NCBI GenBank assembly: GCA_903839855.1 | Contig: CAIMEB010000057.1 | Span: forward strand, 1-64,000 | Direction of reading: 5' to 3' | DNA: 64,000 bases | DNA from: an uncultured Methylococcaceae bacterium | Lineage (GTDB): Bacteria > Pseudomonadota > Gammaproteobacteria > Methylococcales > Methylomonadaceae | Shown: positions 56,697 through 64,000 of the stretch, one piece after another | Position numbering within the stretch: position 1 is the first letter of the stretch | Layout: each line of letters starts with the position of its first letter | Made by a program: the position numbers and the translations under genes | Notes under the pieces: generated by a model | What the model was told of the DNA's origin: nothing | What the model saw: the letters and a program-made list of their open reading frames with translations, nothing else | Databases searched by the model: none

Positions 56697-58580
56697 TTAT
56701 TGCGCATTTTCAATATTTTCTTCGGCTTCCATCCACGCAGCCTCTGCTTCATCTAGGGCTCTATCAATTTGTATCTTTCTCTCCAGTGTCTGTTTTAAAC
56801 GCGCCTTTTCTGTTTCAGCATATATATCTGGATCAGCTAATAGCTGCTCTAACTGGCGCTGTTCATTATGATACTTTTCAACTGCCAGCTCGGCTTTTTT
56901 AAGTGCATCATACAACGGTTTATTTCTTTGCCTCCGCTCAGCATCTAACTTTCGCTGATCTTTACGTGACACGGTTGGCAAGGCATCGGCAACCGTTTGT
57001 TCTTCACCTTTTTTCTGTTCAGTCAGCCATAAGCGATAATCATCAAGATCTCCATCAAAGGGCTGTACTTTGCTACCCGCAACCAATAATAATTGATCCG
57101 TCACTGAGCGCAACAAATGTCGGTCATGTGAAACCACAACAATAGCGCCTTGATAATCTTGTAAAGCCACACTCAATGCATGACGCATTTCTAAATCCAA
57201 ATGGTTAGTTGGCTCATCCAATAACAATAAATTAGGATTTTGATACACTAGCATTGCTAACACTAAACGTGCTTTTTCCCCGCCAGAAAAAGGCCTTACC
57301 GCTTCTAAAACCTTATCCCCCCGAAAATCAAAGCCTCCTAAAAAGTTTCGTAATTCTTTTTCAGTCGCCTGCTTATCCAGTTTTTGCAAATGCCATAAAG
57401 GTGTTTCATCCAGTTGCAATTGTTCTAATTGATGTTGAGCAAAATAACCTATCTTTAATGCTTCTGCTTCATAACGTGTCCCCAATAAGGGTTGCATATC
57501 ACCGGCTAACACTTTAATTAAACTTGATTTACCTGCACCATTAGGTCCTAATAAACCAATACGATCACCGGGTGAAATAGATAGTCCCACTTTTTTAAGC
57601 ACACAGGTCGAACCGTAACCAATATCGGTTTTATCTAACGATAAAAGTGGATTAGGCATCTTATCGGGCTTTGCAAAACTAAAATCAAACGGAGAATCGA
57701 CATGCGCCATGGCAATCAGCTCCATCCGCTCAAGCGCTTTAACACGGCTTTGCGCTTGCCTGGCTTTTGTGGCTTGCGCTTTAAAACGATCCACAAAGCT
57801 TTGAATATGTGCAATTTCACGTTGCTGCTTTAAAAAAGCAGATTGTTGCTGGGATAACTTTTCAGCTCGCATCTTTTCAAAGGCGGAATAGTTGCCGGTA
57901 TAAATCTCGGCTTTGCCTTGTTCAATATGCACAATGTGGTCAGTGATAGTATCCAGAAAATCTCTATCATGAGAGATCAACATCAAGGTTCCTGGGTATT
58001 TACACAACCAATCCTGTAACCAGATAACTGCATCTAAGTCCAAGTGATTGGTTGGCTCATCCAGTAATAATACATCAGACCGACACATCAAAGCTTGAGC
58101 CAGATTAAGCCGCATCCGCCAACCGCCCGAAAAAGACCCAACGCTATTGTTCTCCTGATCTGAAGTGAACCCCAGGCCATTCATCAATCGAGACGCTCTT
58201 GCCACCGCAGTATAACCGCCAATAACGTCTAACAGTGCATGATATTCAGCTTGCTTTAAACCATCATCATCTTGCTCTGCTTTCTTTAACTGAGCTTGTA
58301 AGCGTCTATATTCTTGATCACCATCGATAACATAGTCAATTGCAGAACAAGCGACTGCGGGTGTTTCCTGTGCCACATGAGCAATCTCCAAATTGGGGGG
58401 CATCGAGAAATCACCTTCATCCAAGTGTAGTTCATTTTTAACTAAGGCAAAGAGACTTGACTTACCTGCACCATTCGCCCCCGTAAAACCTACTTTTTGA
58501 CCCTTATGAATTGTAAACGATGAATTACTAAACAGCACTCGCACGCCGCGACGTAGCGCTATATTTTTAAAATTTAACAT
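56697..58580 (-). CDS. ABC-F ATPase, YheS-like
   Basis: This soluble 627-residue protein has two ABC domains and no membrane part. Walker A motifs are GANGAGKSSL and GPNGAGKSSL, signatures SFSGGWRMRLNLAQAL and PFSGGEKARLVLAML, Walker B LLLDEPTNHLD in both. The linker between the domains and a long charged C-terminal coiled coil (RRQRNKPLYDALKKAELAVEKYHNEQ) match YheS. ABC-F proteins act on stalled or initiating ribosomes. Confidence 0.93.
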   Translation of the reverse strand: MLNFKNIALRRGVRVLFSNSSFTIHKGQKVGFTGANGAGKSSLFALVKNELHLDEGDFSMPPNLEIAHVAQETPAVACSAIDYVIDGDQEYRRLQAQLKKAEQDDDGLKQAEYHALLDVIGGYTAVARASRLMNGLGFTSDQENNSVGSFSGGWRMRLNLAQALMCRSDVLLLDEPTNHLDLDAVIWLQDWLCKYPGTLMLISHDRDFLDTITDHIVHIEQGKAEIYTGNYSAFEKMRAEKLSQQQSAFLKQQREIAHIQSFVDRFKAQATKARQAQSRVKALERMELIAMAHVDSPFDFSFAKPDKMPNPLLSLDKTDIGYGSTCVLKKVGLSISPGDRIGLLGPNGAGKSSLIKVLAGDMQPLLGTRYEAEALKIGYFAQHQLEQLQLDETPLWHLQKLDKQATEKELRNFLGGFDFRGDKVLEAVRPFSGGEKARLVLAMLVYQNPNLLLLDEPTNHLDLEMRHALSVALQDYQGAIVVVSHDRHLLRSVTDQLLLVAGSKVQPFDGDLDDYRLWLTEQKKGEEQTVADALPTVSRKDQRKLDAERRQRNKPLYDALKKAELAVEKYHNEQRQLEQLLADPDIYAETEKARLKQTLERKIQIDRALDEAEAAWMEAEENIENAQ

Positions 58581-58791
58581 TAAGTCTCAAAGTAACTGAT
58601 TAAAATTAATCTTGGTTTATTAATTATATCCCATTCCATTATAGGGCGGTGAATGGTATTACCCTAATTCTAATGCCCGACAATACCTTCCAGCTTACGT
58701 GAATTTAAGAAAATTAATGTTCGATTGATGTCTGTTGTGCCATAGTTAATCTTAATTATCACCGCGGCTCACTTAACGTATTAATAATTAA

Positions 58792-59010
58792 TTACTCGAT
58801 GCCAATCAAACCGTCTCCGCTATTGCTTCAAAATTGGCTATCAAATCTGACACATTATCTAAAGCTATACATATCGGTCGGTTGTATCCGTGGGCTAAAA
58901 AAGACACGGGTAATCTCATCATCTATAAAAGTGAACGTATCAGTGCAGACCGAGCCTCTCTGATGGGTGTGGCGCACAAGATTTTATGGGACGTGTTGCT
59001 ACTAGTATAG
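58792..59010 (+). pseudogene. Possible degraded transposase-like fragment
   Basis: In the gap of about 420 bases between the ABC-F and fumarase genes, one plus frame stays open for about 70 codons without a start: QTVSAIASKLAIKSDTLSKA, then IHIGRLYPWAKK and SERISADRASLMGVAHKIL. The first part looks like a helix-turn-helix, as seen at the start of some transposases. It runs into the fumarase 3' end. No terminal repeats or complete gene are visible. The rest of the gap (58581–58791) holds nothing I recognise. Confidence 0.3.
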
Positions 59011-60519
59011 GCGATTTAGCCCTATCTTACCTTGCCAAATCTTGGGCGCTATTTGATGAATAGAAACGCCTTGTGTATCAACAGCGACGGTAACAGGCAT
59101 GTCTTCAACAACAAACTCATGAATCGCTTCCATACCTAAATCAGCAAAAGCCACCACCCGTGATTTTCGAATGGCTTTTGAGACCAAATAAGCAGCCCCC
59201 CCCACGGCCATCAGATACACCGCCTGATGCTTCTTGATAGAATCAATCGCGACTTGTCCTCGCTCGGATTTACCAATCATGCCCAACAAGCCCGTTTTAG
59301 CGAGCATGGTTTCAGTAAACTTATCCATTCGCGTTGCAGTCGTCGGACCCGCCGGTCCCACCACTTCATCACGCACGGGATCAACAGGCCCTACGTAATA
59401 AATAAATTTATCAGTAAAGTCGACATTGTCAGGTAACGACTCCCCGCGCTCAATCATATCAACCAGACGTTTATGCGCCGCATCACGACCCGTTAACAAA
59501 GTACCACTTAACAATAATGTTTCTCCTAATTTCCAGGTAGCCACCTCTTCACGAGTTACCGTATCTAAATTAACTCGACGCGCAGCAGCACCTGCTTCCC
59601 AAGTAACCTTAGGCCAATCTTCCAAACGGGGTGGAGTAAATTCAGCAGGACCTGATCCATCAAGTACAAAATGAGTATGACGGGTAGCGGCGCAATTAGG
59701 AATTATCGCGATCGGTTTGTTGGCAGCATGAGTAGGATAATCGTTGATTTTAATATCCAGTACCGTCGTTAACCCACCTAATCCTTGAGCGCCAATCCCT
59801 AAAGCATTCACTTTTTCGTACAGTTCAAGCCTTAACTCTTCCAGCGCATTGTTTGGACCACGGGCGATAAGTTCTTGTATATCAATGGATTCCATACAAG
59901 CCTGCTTAGCAAGTAGCATGGCTTTTTCTGCTGTGCCACCAATGCCAATACCCAAGATACCCGGAGGACACCATCCAGCACCCATTGTGGGTACGGTCTT
60001 CAATACCCAATCTACAATACTGTCGGAAGGATTAAGCATCACAAACTTTGATTTGGCTTCTGAACCACCGCCTTTAGCTGCGATTTCAACCTCGACCGTA
60101 TCACCTAATACCACCTCCATATGCACAACGGCGGGGGTGTTATCCTGAGTATTGATACGTTTTCCAGCGGGATCTTTTAACACCGAAGCACGTAACACAT
60201 TATCAGGGTGACGATAGGCTTGTCTCACTCCTTCATTAACCATGTCAAGGATACTGAGTTGAGCATCCCATTGCACTGACATACCAATCTTTAAAAACAC
60301 CGTGACAATACCGGTATCCTGACAGATTGGTCGATGGCCTTCGGCACACATCCTCGAATTAATGAGTATTTGCGCCATGGCATCTTTAGCGGCAGGGCTT
60401 TGTTCTTTTTGATACGCCGCATTCAAGGCCTGGATAAAATCCAGGGGATGATAATAAGAAATGTATTGCAAGGAATCCGCAACACTCTGAATAAAATCAT
60501 CCTGGCGTATCAATGTCAT
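59002..60519 (-). CDS. fumA: Fumarate hydratase class I
   Basis: This is an oxygen-sensitive [4Fe-4S] fumarase of 505 residues joining alpha and beta domains. The alpha part contains EGHRPICQDTGIVTVFL, KGGGSEAKSKFVMLNPSD, GWCPPGILGIGIGGTAEKAM and PNCAATRHTHF. The beta part contains GETLLLSGTLLTGRDAAHKRL, FIYYVGPVDPVRDEVVGPAGPTTATRMDKF and GKSERG. The cluster cysteines are in ICQDTG, GWCPPG and NCAATRH. It catalyses the fumarate–malate step of the TCA cycle. Confidence 0.95.
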   Translation of the reverse strand: MTLIRQDDFIQSVADSLQYISYYHPLDFIQALNAAYQKEQSPAAKDAMAQILINSRMCAEGHRPICQDTGIVTVFLKIGMSVQWDAQLSILDMVNEGVRQAYRHPDNVLRASVLKDPAGKRINTQDNTPAVVHMEVVLGDTVEVEIAAKGGGSEAKSKFVMLNPSDSIVDWVLKTVPTMGAGWCPPGILGIGIGGTAEKAMLLAKQACMESIDIQELIARGPNNALEELRLELYEKVNALGIGAQGLGGLTTVLDIKINDYPTHAANKPIAIIPNCAATRHTHFVLDGSGPAEFTPPRLEDWPKVTWEAGAAARRVNLDTVTREEVATWKLGETLLLSGTLLTGRDAAHKRLVDMIERGESLPDNVDFTDKFIYYVGPVDPVRDEVVGPAGPTTATRMDKFTETMLAKTGLLGMIGKSERGQVAIDSIKKHQAVYLMAVGGAAYLVSKAIRKSRVVAFADLGMEAIHEFVVEDMPVTVAVDTQGVSIHQIAPKIWQGKIGLNRLY

Positions 60520-60532
60520 TATTTTACCTTGC

Positions 60533-63139
60533 TTATTCTTCGTCTAACTCTTCAGCGTCTTTCTTGCCTCTTTTACCGTAATTAGGCGCAATGCTGATCA
60601 ATAAAGTTAATAATGCCGCCACATAAGGCACGGCTTGGACAGACAATACTGCAATCCATAAGCGACCACTTAAGTTATCAAAATGATCAATGGAACTGAT
60701 AGCCGATATGCCTGCGCTGAGTAACAATAACAGGAACAGCTCTTGTCGAATGGTCACTAAGCCCGTAAACAAGGGACCTTGTTTTTCGTATTTTGGCGTA
60801 CGCATAAAAGGTTTACCTGAAGTAAACAAGCCTTGTACAGTCCCTCTGGCTACCGTATGAGTTAAGGACAATCCAGTTAAGGCTGCGCCCAATGATTGCC
60901 ATACTGAACACGGTACACGCGCTTGATATAGCCACAAACCGCGCAGAATTTTAAACGTAAACAAGCCAACGGTAGGCAATAAAAAGACGTTTGCCGGTAA
61001 CTCACTGTGAATCGGATCAGTCAGGATAATAGCGGTTAAAATCAGACTGGCTGTGGTAAATAATAACGCTAAGGCATCAGAAAACCAGGGCAACCAACCG
61101 GCAATAAAATAATACCGTTGTGCAGCTGTTAATGGAGATGATTTGGTTGGCAAGAAGCTACGCCAGTGACCTTTAATGATTTGCATTGCGCCATAAACCC
61201 AACGGAAACGTTGCGTCATATAACCTGACATGGTATCAGGCATTAACCCACGGCCAAACGAGTCTTTGACATAAACTGAATCGTAACCCGCTTCAAATAA
61301 ACGTAGACCTAACTCACTGTCTTCACAAATACACCATTCAGCCCAATTACCTACTTCAAGTAATGCTGATTTTCTAATCATGGTCATAGTGCCATGTTGA
61401 ATAATGGCGTTATATTCATTCCGTTGCACCATACCAATATTAAAGAAGCCGGCATATTCCCAATAACAGAACGATTTAAACAAACTTTGATCTCTATCTC
61501 GATAATCTTGTGGCGACTGAATAAAGCCCACATTTTCATTATCAAAATAAGGCACCATAGAGTTTAACCAATCAGGTGATAAGACATAATCACTGTCAAT
61601 AACGGCGATAATTTCCGCATCGCTGGCAGTTTGTTCCAAAGCGTGGTTAATCGCACCCGCTTTGAAGCCGGGCCAATTTTCTAAATGGAAGAAACGGAAC
61701 ATAGGCCCCAAACGTTCGCAATCATCGCGTACTGGTTCCCATACCGCAGGATCTTTAGTGTTGTTATCCATCACTAATACCTCCATGTTGGGGTAGTCTA
61801 CTTTTGCTAACGCTTCAAGCGTTTTACGCACCATCATCGGCGGTTCGTTATGGATGGGTAAATGCAAAGAAACCTTGGGATATTTGAAGCTTGAACTGGG
61901 CTGCAACGGTTTAAAAGTCCTGACGGTACTTCTATGCCAGACTACTTCTGCAATTTCCAAACTCTCAATCAGCAGAATGACCACCGCCATAATCTGCATC
62001 AATAACATCAGCCCCCAAAATAACACACTTAATTTGGTCTGATACTGCTGTGCACCAATCGAGGCCGACCAAAAGATAACCGAGACCGCCAAGTTAGCAA
62101 TAAGACCCAAAAACAAGACTCCTGGTAACTTTAAAGTACTACGGGTAAATAAAAACAAGCCCATTAAAACAATACTGATACCCGCAGCACCCGCTGCCCA
62201 GTTTTTCCAGGTCGGCATGGTAATAACATCACCATCCATTGGATATTTAGGCTGACGATCCGCATTAAAAATACCCCAATAGGCGCCGGCAGATCCTTCT
62301 ATCGATTTTTTCCAAGGTTGATCAAACGCTTCAACGATGTAATAAGTGACTTTTTCAGCGTCCGCTCTGTTTAAGAACTCCCTCAAGAAACGGGCCTGAT
62401 TAGGAATAGAAGCGTCTGCATGTTTAAACGGCTGACCATCAGAAGGCCAACCCACTTCTGTAATGATGATAGGTTTATTGGGGTAAGCTTTCTGCACGTC
62501 ATGAAAACGATCAAAAACATAATCAACGGCTTCATCTGCTGATATCCCTTCCCAATAGGGCAAAATATGTACCGCTATAAAATCAACTTCATCAACAAGG
62601 TCAGGATTCTTTAACCACACATCCCATGTCTCAGAGGTGCTCACGGGTCGCCAGCTGTTTTTCTTGACTTCTCGTATATAATCAATCAAAGCCGCTTTGG
62701 GAATATCCCCACGTAACAATACCTCGTTGCCCACCATCAAACGAATAATTCTGGGGTTATTCTGGCGACCTGCTTCAATTAAGGTTTCAACCTCTTGACG
62801 ATTCTTTTCCAGATCACCATCTATCCAGGCACCTAAGGTGGTATTTAGATTGTATTTTACTGCGAGTTCAGGGATTTTATGCTGCCCTTTCAACATGCTA
62901 TATGTTCTTACGGCATGGACTTTATTAGCCAGTAAAGCAAGATCGTGATCCATATCCTCTTCACTCGGATAGGTGTTTCCATTTTGGGTGTCCTGCTTAC
63001 GCATAGGGTCATAAGTAACCCCCATGGTCGTCTTAGTCCAAGGTTGCAACTGCAAAGGGTTATTGATGTAACTCCAAATACTAAAATTAACAACAACAAG
63101 TAATGCAACAACAAATAGGATAGCTAGCTTTCTTTTCAT
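60533..63139 (-). CDS. GH17–GT2 fusion membrane glycosyltransferase (NdvB-like beta-glucan synthase)
   Basis: This 868-residue inner-membrane protein begins with one membrane anchor, then a GH17-like domain (about 40–310) with GVTYDP, VGNEVLLRGDIP and ITEVGWPSDGQPF, i.e. both candidate catalytic Glu. After several membrane segments comes a GT2 domain with VSLHLPIHNEPPMMV, AVIDSDYVL (DxD), CEDSELGLRLFEAG and QRFRW (QxxRW), followed by more membrane segments. The same order is known from the Pseudomonas NdvB type that makes cyclic or periplasmic beta-1,3-glucans. The product is inferred. It is a single gene, 13 bases upstream of the fumarase gene. Confidence 0.87.
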   Translation of the reverse strand: MKRKLAILFVVALLVVVNFSIWSYINNPLQLQPWTKTTMGVTYDPMRKQDTQNGNTYPSEEDMDHDLALLANKVHAVRTYSMLKGQHKIPELAVKYNLNTTLGAWIDGDLEKNRQEVETLIEAGRQNNPRIIRLMVGNEVLLRGDIPKAALIDYIREVKKNSWRPVSTSETWDVWLKNPDLVDEVDFIAVHILPYWEGISADEAVDYVFDRFHDVQKAYPNKPIIITEVGWPSDGQPFKHADASIPNQARFLREFLNRADAEKVTYYIVEAFDQPWKKSIEGSAGAYWGIFNADRQPKYPMDGDVITMPTWKNWAAGAAGISIVLMGLFLFTRSTLKLPGVLFLGLIANLAVSVIFWSASIGAQQYQTKLSVLFWGLMLLMQIMAVVILLIESLEIAEVVWHRSTVRTFKPLQPSSSFKYPKVSLHLPIHNEPPMMVRKTLEALAKVDYPNMEVLVMDNNTKDPAVWEPVRDDCERLGPMFRFFHLENWPGFKAGAINHALEQTASDAEIIAVIDSDYVLSPDWLNSMVPYFDNENVGFIQSPQDYRDRDQSLFKSFCYWEYAGFFNIGMVQRNEYNAIIQHGTMTMIRKSALLEVGNWAEWCICEDSELGLRLFEAGYDSVYVKDSFGRGLMPDTMSGYMTQRFRWVYGAMQIIKGHWRSFLPTKSSPLTAAQRYYFIAGWLPWFSDALALLFTTASLILTAIILTDPIHSELPANVFLLPTVGLFTFKILRGLWLYQARVPCSVWQSLGAALTGLSLTHTVARGTVQGLFTSGKPFMRTPKYEKQGPLFTGLVTIRQELFLLLLLSAGISAISSIDHFDNLSGRLWIAVLSVQAVPYVAALLTLLISIAPNYGKRGKKDAEELDEE

Positions 63140-63347
63140 CTGTGTATTGAAAAATATCGCCTAAAGCGGAAAATGTGGATTTAAATAACTAAGCCGTAAT
63201 ATCTTACACGGGTTATAAAAACTAACGAAAAATTTATTTCGTCAGCCTATACCAATGACTCAAATAAAATGAATCTGGCAAGAGTAAATCATACCTGTAT
63301 AGAATGAACCCAACCTTAATAAAACCTGTCGTTCCATTTTTCATTGT

Positions 63348-64000
63348 TCATTTTTTCTGTGGCAAGAACTTAACTAGCTTAAGCGCATTTTCATCTCTTT
63401 TTATTATTTCCAAATGATGCCCAAACAACTTAATACTTGTTCCTATCGCAGGAATAGTTTCCATAAATTCAACAATAAGTCCATTCAACGTCTTTGGCCC
63501 CTCTATCGGTAAAGACCATTGCATGACCCTGTTAAGCTCTCTGACAGTGATGCTGGCATCAATCAGATAACTACCGTCACTTTGTTTTCTGGCTGCCGCC
63601 TCGTCCGTAATAAGCTCACCGACTATTTCGTGAATCAGGTCATCCTGGGTAACCAGCCCTTGGACATCACCGTATTCATCGACGACCAAACCGATATCTA
63701 TTTTTTCACTTTTAAACCTCAGCATTTGAACATGTACCGGTGTATTTTCAGGTATAAACGCAGGCTTATTAAGCAAATTAATAATCGATTGTTTATCAAA
63801 ATCATCTTTACCGACCAGCAATAACACCTTTCTTAAGTGTAAGAAACCAACCACCCGATCGATGTTTTTCTTATAAACCGCTAATTGAGTATGAGGGCTA
63901 TTCCTAATCTGCCAAACAATCTCTTCAATAGACGATTCCAGATCTATACCCACAATTTCATTACGCGGCGTCATGATATCTTCTACTGTTGCCGTTTCAA
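63348..64000 (-). CDS. CorB/CorC-type CBS-domain protein, C-terminal part (cut by window edge)
   Basis: The frame is open to the right edge (…ETATVEDIMTPRNEIVGIDL), so the track's start at 63974 is an internal Met. Visible are two CBS domains (PHTQLAVYKKNIDRVVGFLHLRKVL; EKIDIGLVVDEYGDVQGLVTQDDLIHEIVGEL) and the CorC_HlyC transporter-associated domain (DGSYLIDASITVRELNR to KLFGHHLEI). A DUF21 membrane domain probably lies outside the window, as in YfjD/CorB proteins linked to Mg/Co transport. The 208 bases between it and the next gene show nothing clear. Confidence 0.88.
   Translation of the reverse strand, partial: ETATVEDIMTPRNEIVGIDLESSIEEIVWQIRNSPHTQLAVYKKNIDRVVGFLHLRKVLLLVGKDDFDKQSIINLLNKPAFIPENTPVHVQMLRFKSEKIDIGLVVDEYGDVQGLVTQDDLIHEIVGELITDEAAARKQSDGSYLIDASITVRELNRVMQWSLPIEGPKTLNGLIVEFMETIPAIGTSIKLFGHHLEIIKRDENALKLVKFLPQKK

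Overview
The window (about 40% GC by eye) looks like the chromosome of a gammaproteobacterium. The gene orders point there: mraZ–rsmH–ftsL–ftsI–murEF–mraY–murD–ftsW–murGC–ddl–ftsQAZ, atpIBEFHAGDC next to glmUS, rsmI/yraN/diaA/dolP, and lptM–lysA–dapF–xerC. A methanotroph-type member of the Methylococcales is my best guess, from overall protein character, the exosortase B/PEP-CTERM genes and the cytochrome set. No methane or methanol oxidation gene lies in the window, so this stays inference.

Layout. 1–1.9 kb: the first 36 codons of a gas-vesicle gene (gvpA, running off the left edge) behind a good sigma-54 promoter, a perfect 29-bp hairpin, an EAL-domain fragment that stops at a 21-bp-periodic repeat array, and a YchJ-type SEC-C protein whose complete reading frame has no ATG. 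2–5.8 kb: a 1230-residue flavoprotein fusion. 6–23.6 kb: the complete division and cell wall (dcw) cluster on the minus strand. In it murB is fused to ddl, ftsZ carries a 12-G tract that breaks the frame, and mraZ is preceded by its promoter and three MraZ boxes. 23.8–24.2 kb: RNase P RNA. 24.2–27 kb: rsmI, diverging from yraN–diaA–dolP. 27–29.3 kb: a two-component system, followed by a 40-codon remnant of hydroxypyruvate isomerase. 29.4–39.6 kb: glmS, glmU and the ATP synthase operon with its promoter. 39.8–44.1 kb: purC, a GNAT/DUF1778 toxin–antitoxin pair, a second copy of the 21-bp array, a DUF4160 gene with an amber stop, DUF2442, and an M20 amidohydrolase.

44.3–50 kb (plus strand) is the main accessory region. 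A single-heme, beta-barrel 'porin-cytochrome' is followed by two small c-type cytochromes, which together look like an electron conduit at the outer membrane. Next come a PEP-CTERM protein and exosortase B, EpsI and EpsD. 50–64 kb is mostly housekeeping: darP, DUF4389, DUF2333, xerC–dapF–lysA–lptM (lptM is missing from the ORF track), a universal stress protein, a membrane protein, an ABC-F ATPase, a class I fumarase, a GH17–GT2 glucan synthase-like enzyme, and a CorB/CorC-type CBS protein cut by the right edge.

The strongest leads for a second look are the porin-cytochrome cluster, the two 21-bp-periodic arrays, the ftsZ G-tract, the MurB–Ddl fusion, the large flavoprotein fusion, and several gene remnants that the ORF track does not show.
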